30,727 nucleotides of DNA from the NCBI GenBank assembly GCA_050330055.1, contig JBHJOF010000015.1, positions 1 through 30,727 on the forward strand, read 5' to 3'. Shown one piece after another: positions 1-10,710 of this stretch. The position numbers and the translations under genes were made by a program. Source of the stretch: JBHJOF01 sp050330055 (lineage in GTDB: Bacteria > Pseudomonadota > Alphaproteobacteria > Kiloniellales > JAKSDN01). Position 1 is the first letter of the stretch. Each line of letters starts with the position of its first letter. A model generated the notes under the pieces. The model was not told the DNA's origin, ran no database searches, and worked only from the letters and a program-made list of their open reading frames with translations.

Positions 1-175
1 GCTCGCCGCCTGCGGCCTGCCGGTGGTCGAGGCCGGCGCCTTCGTCTCGCCCAAGTGGGTGCCGCAGATGGCCGACAGCGCCGCCGTGCTGGCCGGCCTC
101 AAGCGCCGGCCGGGCGTGCGCTATCCGGTGCTGGTGCCCAACATGAAGGGCTTCGAGGCGGCGCAGGCGGCGAGC
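1..175 (+). other. Inverted internal fragment of the HMG-CoA lyase gene
   Basis: Read on the plus strand from base 2, this stretch encodes an internal piece of HMG-CoA lyase, including the family motif FVSPKWVPQMAD, and ends in KGFEAAQAA. The N-terminus of the same protein is encoded on the minus strand just to the right (282 down to about 163) and ends in ERLAAC, which is also how this plus-strand fragment begins (LAAC). The two halves are therefore consecutive parts of one gene in opposite orientation. The segment is bounded by a perfect 14-bp inverted repeat, bases 1-14 against 162-175 (GCTCGCCGCCTGCG and its complement). That the repeat starts exactly at base 1 suggests an assembly or amplification fold-back, not a living rearrangement, although a real inversion is not excluded. 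Confidence 0.85.
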
Positions 176-278
176 CGCTCGATCAGCTCGATCTTGACCG
201 CCGTCGGCACGGTCGTCGCTTCGTTCTGCAGGCCGTCGCGCGGCCCGACCTCGACCAGCGTGACGCGCGCCGGCTGGC

Positions 279-282
<4 letters not shown>
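162..282 (-). CDS. hmgL: Hydroxymethylglutaryl-CoA lyase, N-terminal fragment (partial)
   Basis: HMG-CoA lyase cleaves 3-hydroxy-3-methylglutaryl-CoA to acetyl-CoA and acetoacetate, the last step of leucine breakdown. Only about 40 residues are readable in frame. They include the TIM-barrel family signature VGPRDGLQNE, whose Arg-Asp pair is catalytic and metal-binding in characterised family members. The ATG (282-280) overlaps the mccA stop codon in an ATGA arrangement, so the two are translationally coupled and hmgL is the last visible gene of the liu operon. The frame is destroyed at about base 162, where the sequence switches to an inverted copy of the next part of the same gene. The truncation is most likely a contig-end artefact, and the intact gene should continue beyond the window. 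Confidence 0.85.
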
Positions 283-2312
<2,030 letters not shown>

Positions 2313-2435
2313 GGCCGACTAGAAGGGCGCGGGCGGGGCGCCGGGTCAAGGGGGGAGTGTGCTTGGCGGCGAACGCGGGCGATGGCCGGGCGCGATCCCT
2401 TGCGGGCGCGAAGGTCTCGCTGATCTGGCCGCCGC

Positions 2436-2723
2436 TCAGGCCGCGTCGGCGGGGCGCACTCTCCTGGCAATCTCAGCGCCACGCTCGCGCTCGACCACGG
2501 CGATGTCATACTGGCTCTGCAGGTCGAGCCAGAACTGCGGATTGTTGCCGAAATAGCGGCCGAGGCGCAGGGCGGTGTCGGCGGTGATCGAGCGTCGGCC
2601 GTTCAGGATGTCCGTGATGCGGCCCGACGGCACGCCGAGGTCGAGTGCCAGTCGATTGGCGCTAAGCCGCCGCGCAGCGAGTTCGCGCCTAAGCAGACGG
2701 CCAGGATGTGCGATGGGAGGCAT
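2436..2723 (-). CDS. higA: HigA-type antitoxin, XRE/VapI family
   Basis: This is a 95-residue helix-turn-helix protein beginning MPPIAHPGRLLRRELAARR. The HTH runs roughly over residues 20-60 (SANRLALDLGVPSGRITDIL, then NGRRSITADTALRLGRYFG), followed by the NNPQFWLDLQSQYD stretch typical of the HigA addiction-module family. It would neutralise the HigB toxin and repress the promoter of the pair. The open frame extends further upstream, but the ATG at 2723 is chosen because it gives the standard family N-terminus and lies 5 bp after the higB stop. Toxin-first gene order is characteristic of higBA. The pair sits between the antiporter gene and mccA, inside what is otherwise a leucine-degradation operon, which suggests acquisition by transfer. 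Confidence 0.93.
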   Translation of the reverse strand: MPPIAHPGRLLRRELAARRLSANRLALDLGVPSGRITDILNGRRSITADTALRLGRYFGNNPQFWLDLQSQYDIAVVERERGAEIARRVRPADAA

Positions 2724-2728
2724 GTCAC

Positions 2729-3016
2729 TCACCCCTTGTGGTAGTCGACGATCTCGACGTTGTAGGCATCGCCATTGCGGAACTCGAAGCAGACGCGCCA
2801 GGGCCCGTTCACGCTCATGGCCCACTGCCCTTTGCGGTCGCCCCTCAGCCTATGAAGCCCCACGCTCTTGAGCGGACTCAGATCCTGCAGCTTCTTAGCA
2901 ACGTTCAAGGCCAGCAACAGGTCGCTGCATGCTTCGAGATCCAATCCGCGAAATCTGTTCGGCCGCTCACCGTCCCAAACCTTGCGACTCGCGGCATTCC
3001 GCCATGACCTGATCAC
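2729..3016 (-). CDS. higB: HigB-type toxin, RelE/ParE superfamily mRNA interferase
   Basis: This 95-residue protein begins MIRSWRNAASRKVWDG and contains the HigB hallmarks: a KKLQDLSPLKSVGLHRLRGDRKG segment (about residues 41-63) and WAMSVNGPWRVCFEF followed by YNVEIVDYHKG at the C-terminus. HigB toxins cleave mRNA on the ribosome, and the basic/aromatic residues of the GPWRVCFEF strand are part of the usual active surface. The start codon is GTG, chosen because the resulting MIRS N-terminus matches the family. Base composition is less GC-rich than in the flanking metabolic genes, consistent with transfer. It is immediately followed by higA with a 5-bp gap. A candidate promoter and operator lie just upstream (3023-3060). 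Confidence 0.93.
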   Translation of the reverse strand: MIRSWRNAASRKVWDGERPNRFRGLDLEACSDLLLALNVAKKLQDLSPLKSVGLHRLRGDRKGQWAMSVNGPWRVCFEFRNGDAYNVEIVDYHKG

Positions 3017-3022
3017 GGCAGA

Positions 3023-3060
3023 AACGTACTACGCAATCCGGTGAAACACAAGCAGTTGTG
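3023..3060 (-). promoter_or_regulatory. Candidate higBA promoter and operator
   Basis: On the minus strand a -35-like TTGTGT (3051-3046) and a -10-like TACGTT (3028-3023) are separated by 17 bp, ending 7 bp before the higB GTG. Two small dyads overlap them: CACAA-GCAG-TTGTG (3047-3060) over the -35 and CGTA-C-TACG (3025-3033) over the -10. This arrangement suits autorepression by a HigA dimer. The call is made by eye from spacing and symmetry only. Confidence 0.4.
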
Positions 3061-3137
3061 ACTGTCTTCAATCTGCCCCTCAACCCTCCCGCTCGCTCCG
3101 CGCGTTGACAATGCTCTCCAGGACAATTTGGTTGCCG

Positions 3138-4841
3138 TCACGACACGGTCGCGTCCGCTTCGGCCGCATCGCCCGACAGCTCCCGATCGTGCGCTTCGTC
3201 AAGCTCGACCAGCCGCGTCACCGCCGCCGCGGCGGCCTCGTCGAAGGGATGAAGCACGACGTCGGCCCCACTGCGCTCCAGCACCTTGCCCTCCTCTTCG
3301 CCGCGCGCAGTCAGCGCCACGCGGCCCTGGAAACGATTTGCCCGGGCCGCCGAGATCAGGCCGCGAGCACCATCGGACGCCGTAATGCCACCGGACAGGA
3401 AAGGCGCCGCCAATACCACCCAGCGTGCCCGTCCCAGGGGCAGTTCGGTCCAGAGCTCCTCGTCGGTCGCGTCGCCGAACATGGCCCGGCGGCCAGCCGC
3501 ACGATGCTGGCGGACGCAGTGCGGGTCGATGTCGAGTGCGAGTATGCGATAGCCGGCGTCCTCCAGGTGATCGTAGAGACGGGAGCCGAAGCGCCCGAGG
3601 CCAAAGAGGACGACGTCAACGTCGTCCTTTCCGCCTTCATCCTTCGCTTCCCGCCAGGGGTGGCGATCCAGCAACGACAGCGGCCGCCGCATCAACTGAT
3701 AGAGGTGATGGGAGTAGGTGATCATGTAGACCGAGACGGCGATGGTTACGAGCCCCACGAGCGTGACCAGCCCGACCGGCGCCGCATCGACATGGCCCAA
3801 CCCGAAACCGAGCGCCATGAAAATCAGCGAGAACTCGCTGATCTGCGCCACCGTGAGACCGGCCAGGAATCCGGTCCGCCCACGGTAGCCCATCCAGACC
3901 ATGATCAAGATGACGATCAGCGGGTTGTCGATCAGCACAAAGATCGACAGCACGATCGCTGCAGGCACCTGGTGCCCCAGCCCCTCGAACTCCAAGTGTG
4001 TCCCGAGGGTGACGAAGAAGAACAGCAGAAGAAAGTCGCGCACGCTCGCAAGACGCGAGGAGAGCGTTTCGCGATAGATCGTCGAGCCGAGCGAGATCCC
4101 GGCCACCAGACCCCCCAGCTCCTTGCCGAATCCCGCCACCTCGCCCAAGGCGGCCGCGGCGGCGGCCCATCCAATGGCAAAGATGACCAGCAGCTCCGGC
4201 GTACGGGCAACCAACGCCATGATCCGATCCGCACAATACCTGACGAAGAGGACGAGACCGACAACGGTGCCGAGCAGGGCGCCGGCCAGCTGCAGCAGCT
4301 CCAAGAATGGATCTTCCTCGCTCACACCCACGCCGAAGACCGAGAGCACCACCATGGCGACCACGACCACCAGGTCCTGGACGATGAGGAATCCCAGCGC
4401 GATCCGCCCATGCAGGGTCTCCAGCTCGCGCTTGTCGCTCAGCAGCTTCACGATGATGATCGTCGAGCTGAAGGTGAGCGCGACCGAAACGTAGAGGCTG
4501 GTGATCGCGTCCATGCCCAGCGCGAGGCAGATCAGGAAGCCCAGGCCCGCCGTGAAGCCGACCTGGCCCAGGCCGGTCGCCAGCGCCACCGGACCGAGCG
4601 TGCGGATAAGGCGGACGTCCAGCTTCAGGCCTACGAGGAAGAGCAGCAGAGCCACCCCGAGCTCGGCCAGAAAGCCCGTCTGAAGCCGCATCTCGGTGCT
4701 CGAATCGCCGAAGGTCGAGGCCAGGATACCGATGGCGATGAAGCTGACGATGACCGGCTGTCTCAGCAGCGATCCCAGCACGCCGATCGCCGATGCGCCA
4801 AGCAACAGCCAAGCGAATTCCTGGAAGAGCGGATCGGTCAC
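3138..4841 (-). CDS. Kef-type cation/proton antiporter (CPA2) with TrkA-N nucleotide-binding domain
   Basis: This 567-residue membrane protein exchanges monovalent cations (probably K+ or Na+) for protons. About the first 380 residues are a CPA2 Na+/H+-exchanger domain of roughly 12 hydrophobic helices, with a conserved LLLFLVGLKLDVR stretch and a GFLIVQDLVVVVAMVVLS stretch in the core. The C-terminal part is a RCK/TrkA-N Rossmann domain with the dinucleotide motif GLGRFG at about residues 414-419, followed by an acidic LDIDP strand end, implying gating by NAD(H) or a similar ligand. It resembles YbaL/KefB-like proteins. The start is GTG. It interrupts the liu operon on the same strand, with gaps of 120-121 bp on each side. 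I infer no role in leucine breakdown; ion specificity cannot be read from sequence. Confidence 0.9.
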   Translation of the reverse strand: MTDPLFQEFAWLLLGASAIGVLGSLLRQPVIVSFIAIGILASTFGDSSTEMRLQTGFLAELGVALLLFLVGLKLDVRLIRTLGPVALATGLGQVGFTAGLGFLICLALGMDAITSLYVSVALTFSSTIIIVKLLSDKRELETLHGRIALGFLIVQDLVVVVAMVVLSVFGVGVSEEDPFLELLQLAGALLGTVVGLVLFVRYCADRIMALVARTPELLVIFAIGWAAAAAALGEVAGFGKELGGLVAGISLGSTIYRETLSSRLASVRDFLLLFFFVTLGTHLEFEGLGHQVPAAIVLSIFVLIDNPLIVILIMVWMGYRGRTGFLAGLTVAQISEFSLIFMALGFGLGHVDAAPVGLVTLVGLVTIAVSVYMITYSHHLYQLMRRPLSLLDRHPWREAKDEGGKDDVDVVLFGLGRFGSRLYDHLEDAGYRILALDIDPHCVRQHRAAGRRAMFGDATDEELWTELPLGRARWVVLAAPFLSGGITASDGARGLISAARANRFQGRVALTARGEEEGKVLERSGADVVLHPFDEAAAAAVTRLVELDEAHDRELSGDAAEADATVS

Positions 4842-4961
4842 GGTTGCGGCTCCACGCGCCCGGATCAGACCGCAGAATCAGTCACCGTTTCGGCGGACCG
4901 GGTTGCCTCACCAGACTCGCGGCCAGAGCCGAGATCGTCAAGCAACCAGCGCGCCCTGCGG

Positions 4962-5753
4962 TCAATCAGCCCGCCAGGCCGGCCTGCGCTTTCCCAGGAA
5001 CGCGCTCATGCCTTCCCGCCCCTCGGCGCTGGCGCGCTGCCGGGCGATGCGCGCCGCCGTGTCGTCGATCACCGCGCCGTCCACCGGCCGATGGGCCACG
5101 GCGAAGATCAGCTCCTTGGCCGCCGCCTGCGCCTGCGGCCCGCCCGCCAGCAGGGCTGCGATCACCGCTTCGCCGGCCGCCTCCAGCTCGCCCGCCGGCA
5201 CCACCGCGTGCACCAGTCCGAGCTGCGCCGCCCGCTCGGCCGGAAAGGACTCGGCGGTGAGGAAATAGCGCCGCGCCGCGCGCTCGCCCATGGCGGCGAT
5301 GACGTAAGGACTGATGACGGCGGGGATCAAACCGAGCTTGACCTCGGAGAGGCAGAAGCTGGCGCCCTCGGCCGCCAGTGCGATGTCGCAGCAGGCGACC
5401 AGCCCGACGCCGCCGCCGAAGGCCGGCCCCTGCACCAAAGCGAGCGTCGGCTTGGCCAGGCGGTCGAGCCGGTTTATCAGGGCAGCCAGGCGCTGCGCGT
5501 CGTCGCGGTTCTCCTCCTCGGAGTAACCGGCCATGCGCTGCATCCACTTGAGGTCAGCGCCGGCCGAGAAGCTCTTGCCCGTCGCGGCCAACACAACGAC
5601 CCGCACCGCCTCGTCCTTCTCCAGCTCGGCCAAGGCCACGGTCAGGCGCGCGATCAGCTCGTCGTTGAAGGCGTTGTGCACCTCCGGCCGGTTGAGCGTG
5701 ACCCGCGCCACGCCGCGCCCATCGACCTCGCACAGAAAGAGCGACTCGCTCAT
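4962..5753 (-). CDS. liuC: Methylglutaconyl-CoA hydratase (enoyl-CoA hydratase/crotonase family)
   Basis: This 263-residue crotonase is predicted to hydrate 3-methylglutaconyl-CoA to HMG-CoA, between the carboxylase and lyase steps of leucine degradation. Oxyanion-hole segments are SAGADLKWM (residues 63-71) and PAFGGGVGL (110-118). The catalytic-region Glu137 is in SEVKLGLIPAVISPYV, a pattern of the AUH/LiuC group. The open frame runs upstream to 5939, but those extra residues translate a repeat region (PLEGEGRGGG type), so the ATG at 5753 giving MSESLFLCEVDG is the real start. It lies downstream of mccB with a 247-bp gap filled by an inverted pair of REP-like repeats. The substrate assignment rests on operon context and the AUH-like motifs; a generic enoyl-CoA hydratase is the alternative. 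Confidence 0.88.
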   Translation of the reverse strand: MSESLFLCEVDGRGVARVTLNRPEVHNAFNDELIARLTVALAELEKDEAVRVVVLAATGKSFSAGADLKWMQRMAGYSEEENRDDAQRLAALINRLDRLAKPTLALVQGPAFGGGVGLVACCDIALAAEGASFCLSEVKLGLIPAVISPYVIAAMGERAARRYFLTAESFPAERAAQLGLVHAVVPAGELEAAGEAVIAALLAGGPQAQAAAKELIFAVAHRPVDGAVIDDTAARIARQRASAEGREGMSAFLGKRRPAWRAD

Positions 5754-5785
5754 GAGCGGACGCTTTCGGAAGCGACTCGTGCTTT

Positions 5786-5936
5786 GCCCCCCTCCCCGGC
5801 CCTCCCCCTCAAGGGGGGAGGGAGAACAACGCCGCGCCGGCATGTAGCGGGTCGTCTCGCAATGCGCACTGTGTGCCGATGCAGAGCGCCGCCACAGTCC
5901 CCTCCCCCCTCGAGGGGGAGGGTTAGGGAGGGGGGC
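5786..5936. repeat. Inverted pair of C/G-rich REP-like units (pair 1)
   Basis: Two units of about 40 bp face each other: 5786-5826 (CCCCTCCCC, then CTCCCCCTCAAGGGGGG) and 5897-5936, which is its complement in form (CTCCCCCCTCGAGGGGGAGG, then a TTAGGGAGGGG tail). Each unit is itself a hairpin around TCAA or TCGA. They lie between mccB and the hydratase gene, so a structured mRNA spacer or processing site within the operon is possible. The same paired design recurs at 14232-14330 and 19003-19104. Confidence 0.85.
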
Positions 5937-6000
5937 CACACAAAAAGTACGCTGCGCATGATCAAATCACAGAAGCGTCGCATTCACAGAAACACCGCAC

Positions 6001-7608
<1,608 letters not shown>

Positions 7609-7702
7609 GCCCCGACTCACCCTTAATGCGAATCCCCCGAGTGTGGCCGTCAGGATTGCCGGGCAGGCCACGGGCGGCAAGGGAAATCAGGACCTTCGGC
7701 GG

Positions 7703-8341
7703 TCACTCCGCCGGCGCCGCCACGGTGGGAAGGTGGCGCCACTCTCGCAGCGCCTGGCGAGTGATTTGCAGGGCGGACCAGAGGAAGAGGCCGGCCATGA
7801 GGGCTGCGACGACCAGGTCCGGCCAGGCGTTACCGGCCAGCCATACGCCGCCGGCCGCGAGCAGGACGGCCAGGTTGCCGATGGCGTCGTTGCGGCTGCA
7901 GAGCCAGACCGAGCGGACGTTGGCGTCGCCGTTGCGGTAGCGCAGCAGCAGCAGCACGCTGGCCAGGTTGGCGGCGAGCGCCAGCAGGCCGACCGCGCCC
8001 ATGACCTCGGCCTTGGGCAGGCCGAGCACCAGCGTCTGGTAGACGGTGCTGCCGAACACCCAGAGACCCATGAGCCCGAGGGTGAGCCCCTTCACCAGCG
8101 CGGCGCCGGCGCGCACCCGCAGCGGCTGGCCGAGCACCAGCAGGGTCAGGCCATAGGTCAGGGTATCGCCCAGGAAGTCGAGCGCGTCGGCCTGCAGGGC
8201 CTGCGAGCCGGCCAGGGCGCCGGCCGCCATCTCGGTCACGAACATGGCGCCGTTGATGGCGATGACGGCCCAGAGGGCGCGCTTGTACCCGGCCGACAGC
8301 CCGTCGAACGTCGGCTCCTGGTGGCAGCAGTGGGCGCTCAA
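7703..8341 (-). CDS. Cation diffusion facilitator (CDF) family metal exporter
   Basis: This is a membrane exporter for divalent metal ions with about six helices and no C-terminal cytoplasmic domain (212 residues from the start preferred here). The N-terminus is SAHCCHQEP, a likely metal-contacting Cys/His tail. TM2 contains SQALQADALDFLGD and a later helix CSRNDAIGN, occupying the positions of the two usual CDF metal-site motifs, with Asn/Asp in place of some His. An ATG at 8377 also opens the frame, but the predicted -10 element (8380-8385) would start transcription at about that ATG. A TTG at 8341 follows an AGGGA ribosome-binding site and yields the family-like start (M)SAHCC. It is divergent from a MerR regulator and shares its operator. 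The metal (Zn, Cd, Co or Pb) cannot be told. Confidence 0.88.
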   Translation of the reverse strand: MSAHCCHQEPTFDGLSAGYKRALWAVIAINGAMFVTEMAAGALAGSQALQADALDFLGDTLTYGLTLLVLGQPLRVRAGAALVKGLTLGLMGLWVFGSTVYQTLVLGLPKAEVMGAVGLLALAANLASVLLLLRYRNGDANVRSVWLCSRNDAIGNLAVLLAAGGVWLAGNAWPDLVVAALMAGLFLWSALQITRQALREWRHLPTVAAPAE

Positions 8342-8379
8342 GGATTCCCTCGCGGCCGGCTCTTGACTTACGCCCATAG

Positions 8380-8410
8380 AACCTAATGTCTACAGTAACT
8401 GTAGGATCAA
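8380..8410 (-). promoter_or_regulatory. MerR-type operator and promoter of the CDF exporter gene
   Basis: On the minus strand TTGATC (8410-8405) and TAGGTT (8385-8380) are 19 bp apart, the over-long spacer characteristic of promoters activated by MerR-family proteins. The spacer contains a perfect dyad, CTACAGT-T-ACTGTAG (8404-8390). The regulator is divergently encoded starting at 8423, so one site could control both genes. Confidence 0.85.
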
Positions 8411-8422
8411 GGAGAAACTGCC

Positions 8423-8851
8423 ATGACCCGGCCCTTGACCATCGGCCGCGTGGCGAAAGCCGCCGGCTGCAAGGTGCAGACCATCCGCTACTACGAGCAG
8501 ATCGGCCTGCTGCACGCCGCGCCGCGCTCAGAGGGCAATCAGCGCCTCTACGACGAGGCCGACATCAAGCGCCTGGCCTTCATCCGCCACGCGCGCCAGC
8601 TCGGCTTTCCGCTCGAGGCAATCCGCGATCTGCTGAGCCTGGCCGACGACCCGAGCCAGCCCTGCGCGGCGGCCGATTCAATCGCCCACGCCCAGCTCGC
8701 CGAGGTCGAGCAGCGCATCGCTCGCCTGACCTCGCTCAAGGGCGAGCTCGAACGCATGATCGCCCAGTGCCGGGGCGGGCAGGTCGCCGACTGCCGGGTG
8801 ATCGAGGTGCTGGGCGACCATTCGCTCTGCATGGTGGAAGACCACGCCTAG
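8423..8851 (+). CDS. MerR-family heavy-metal-responsive regulator (CadR/PbrR/ZntR-like)
   Basis: This 142-residue transcription factor senses a metal ion and untwists the 19-bp-spaced promoter of the adjacent exporter. The winged HTH is at residues 6-75 (IGRVAKAAGCKVQTIRYYE, QIGLL, GNQRLYDEADIKRLAFIRH), followed by the long dimerisation helix. Cys81, Cys116 and Cys124 stand where CadR and ZntR have their metal-ligand cysteines; Cys136 lies in the tail. The ATG follows an AGGAGAA ribosome-binding site at 8410-8416. The TAG stop (8849-8851) is also the first bases of a TAGAGC repeat element. Which metal it responds to is not decidable from this pattern. Confidence 0.92.
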   Translation: MTRPLTIGRVAKAAGCKVQTIRYYEQIGLLHAAPRSEGNQRLYDEADIKRLAFIRHARQLGFPLEAIRDLLSLADDPSQPCAAADSIAHAQLAEVEQRIARLTSLKGELERMIAQCRGGQVADCRVIEVLGDHSLCMVEDHA

Positions 8852-8954
8852 AGCATTTTCAGGCGAAGTGGAAGCCGGTTCGCCGTCCGAAAATGCGACC
8901 AATCAAGAAGTTATAGAGCATGATCCGATTCAATCGGATCGGATCATGCTCTAG
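8848..8954. repeat. TAGAGC-type palindromic repeat element (107 bp)
   Basis: The element begins and ends with CTAG (8848-8851 and 8951-8954), with CTAGAGC and GCTCTAG as termini. It contains two hairpins. The first pairs GCATTTTC with GAAAATGC around GGCGAA/TTCGCC (about 8852-8896). The second is a near-perfect palindrome from TAGAGCATGATCCGATT (8914-8930) to its complement ending at 8953. Elements of this look are dispersed in alphaproteobacterial genomes. Its first bases supply the stop codon of the MerR gene, and it may also act as its terminator. Confidence 0.85.
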
Positions 8955-9086
8955 GCGCACTGACAGGCGAAGGTACCGCCATGCTGCGGCATTGCAGCCT
9001 GACAATGTATGCCTTGCCGCCCCGCGCCGCCGGCCCATAAGGTCGCCCCTCACCTCCTGAGAGCCGCGCGACCGGGAACCAGATCC

Positions 9087-10043
9087 GTGCACAGCCTGTC
9101 AGCCATCGAGGCCACCGCCGATTTCGTCCACGGCTACGTGCAGCCGACGCCGCAGCACTGCTGGCCGCTGATCTGCCAGCGCGCCGGCACCGAGGTCTGG
9201 GTCAAGCACGAGAACCACACCCCGATCGGCGCCTTCAAGCTGTGCGGCGGCCTCGTCTACATGCGCGACCTCAAAGAGCGCGAGCCCGACGTCGCCGGCG
9301 TCATCACCGCGACGCGCGGCAACCACGGCCAGTCGATCGGCTTCGCCGCCCGCGCGCTCGGCCTGCGCGCCGTGATCCTGGTGCCGCACGGCAACTCGGT
9401 CGAGAAGAACGCCGCCATGCGCGCGCTCGGCGTCGAGCTGGTCGAGCACGGCCACGACTTCCAGGCGGCGCGCGAACAGGCGGCCGTGCTTGCCGAGCAG
9501 CAGGGCCTGCACTTCCTGGGCCCGTTCCATCCGCTGCTGGTGCTGGGCGTGGCCTCCTATCCCCTGGAGCTGTTCCGCGCCCGGCCCGACCTCGACACGG
9601 TCTATGTGCCGATCGGCATGGGCTCGGGCATCTGCGCCGCCATCGCCGCGCGCGACGCCCTCGGGCTCAAGACCAGGATCATCGGCGTGGTGGCCGAGAA
9701 CGCGACGGCCTATGCCCTCTCCTTCGCCAAGGGCGAGCCGGTCTCGACCAACTCGGCCGATACCCTGGCCGACGGCCTGGCCTGCCGGGTGCCCGACGCC
9801 GACGCCCTGGCGCTGATCCGCAAGGGCGCCGAGCGCATCGTCACGGTCTCGGAAGAGGAGATCATGGCCGCCATGCGCGCCTATTTCACCGATACTCACA
9901 ACGTCGCCGAAGGCGCCGGCGCCGCAGCGCTGGCGGCGCTCCTGCAGGAGAAGGACAGGATGGCCGGCAAGCGCGTCGGCCTCATGCTGACCGGCGGCAA
10001 TATCGACAAGGGTCTCTATCTGAAGATCCTGGGCGGCGCGTAG
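9087..10043 (+). CDS. Threonine dehydratase-like PLP enzyme (threonine ammonia-lyase)
   Basis: This fold-type II PLP enzyme is predicted to convert L-threonine to 2-oxobutyrate and ammonia. With the GTG at 9087 it has 318 residues, the size of short enzymes without an ACT regulatory domain. The PLP lysine is Lys51 in TPIGAFKLCGGL, the family's (S/A)FKxRG motif with Cys in place of Arg. ATRGNHGQSIGFAARALG is the substrate-contacting asparagine loop, and PIGMGSGICAAIAARDA corresponds to the phosphate-binding glycine loop. A longer frame from 9009 is open, but it begins close to the repeat element and adds low-complexity residues. Related serine/threonine dehydratases or serine racemase-like enzymes are the alternatives. 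It appears monocistronic. Confidence 0.87.
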   Translation: MHSLSAIEATADFVHGYVQPTPQHCWPLICQRAGTEVWVKHENHTPIGAFKLCGGLVYMRDLKEREPDVAGVITATRGNHGQSIGFAARALGLRAVILVPHGNSVEKNAAMRALGVELVEHGHDFQAAREQAAVLAEQQGLHFLGPFHPLLVLGVASYPLELFRARPDLDTVYVPIGMGSGICAAIAARDALGLKTRIIGVVAENATAYALSFAKGEPVSTNSADTLADGLACRVPDADALALIRKGAERIVTVSEEEIMAAMRAYFTDTHNVAEGAGAAALAALLQEKDRMAGKRVGLMLTGGNIDKGLYLKILGGA

Positions 10044-10254
10044 CGCTCGCCGCACGGCCTACCGTTTGCATTCCAACATATTGATGCTGTTGGCTGATTG
10101 CCCGTCCGCGTGTAGCCTAGCCTAGGCAACAGCGCAGGGTTGTAGGCGCGGCGTGGCGCGGCCGGAGCGCGCGCCGGCACGCGCGGGGATGGTCGCCGCC
10201 TGCAGAACGTATAAAGAACAAACTTTCGAACTCAGGGGGTTTTGGGGGACCATG

Positions 10255-10683
10255 ATGGCGAAACTTCCGTCAAAGGCCCGGCTGACGGCGCTACTGCTGT
10301 CGGCCCTGCTGCTGGCGAGCTGCCAGCCGGTCTACAAGACCGGCTACAACCTGACGCCGCCGGTCAGCGCCGAGGGCCGCTACTGCGTCAGCCAGTGCCA
10401 GAACAGCAAGCTGCTCTGCGAGCAGGCCGGGCGCAGCGAGCACGAGGTCTGCCTGGCCAGGGAGAAGGCCGATGCCGAGCGGCGCTACGCCGACTACCGG
10501 GTCGAGCGCATCAAGCAGGGCAAGAAGGTCGAGAGAACATTGAGCAGCTTCGACACCTCCTACCGCTGCGGCTACAGCAGCAAGCGCTACACGGATAGCT
10601 GCGAGCCCGACTTCGTCGGCTGCTTTGCCAACTGCGGCGGCGGCGTCACGCCCTATACCTACTGCTCGGCCTTCTGCAACTGA
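10255..10683 (+). CDS. Small cysteine-rich lipoprotein of unknown function
   Basis: This is a 142-residue secreted lipoprotein. The signal peptide is KARLTALLLSALLLASC, with lipobox LASC and lipidated Cys23. The mature part has ten further cysteines at about 44, 48, 55, 66, 105, 116, 123, 127, 137 and 141. Three of them form CxxxC pairs (44/48, 123/127, 137/141), enough for five disulfides. A charged, probably helical stretch (about 68-98, EKADAERRYADYRVERIKQ) separates an N- and a C-terminal cysteine cluster. Two adjacent ATGs are present; the second (10255) is 5 bp from a GGGGGA ribosome-binding site. I do not recognise the family. The periplasmic cysteine spacing suggests a disulfide-locked envelope protein. 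Confidence 0.8.
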   Translation: MAKLPSKARLTALLLSALLLASCQPVYKTGYNLTPPVSAEGRYCVSQCQNSKLLCEQAGRSEHEVCLAREKADAERRYADYRVERIKQGKKVERTLSSFDTSYRCGYSSKRYTDSCEPDFVGCFANCGGGVTPYTYCSAFCN

Positions 10684-10710
10684 GGGGCCCCGCGCGACGG
10701 CGACTCCGCC

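Noticed and set aside
2436..3016. Possible restriction or phage-defence island around the toxin-antitoxin pair
   Set aside because: Only higB and higA are recognisable there. The neighbours are a cation antiporter and metabolic genes.
10044..10254. Possible structured RNA or riboswitch before the lipoprotein gene
   Set aside because: Short GC-rich palindromes such as GCCTAGGC are present, but no conserved RNA fold was recognised and the region is too GC-rich for eye-based folding to mean much.
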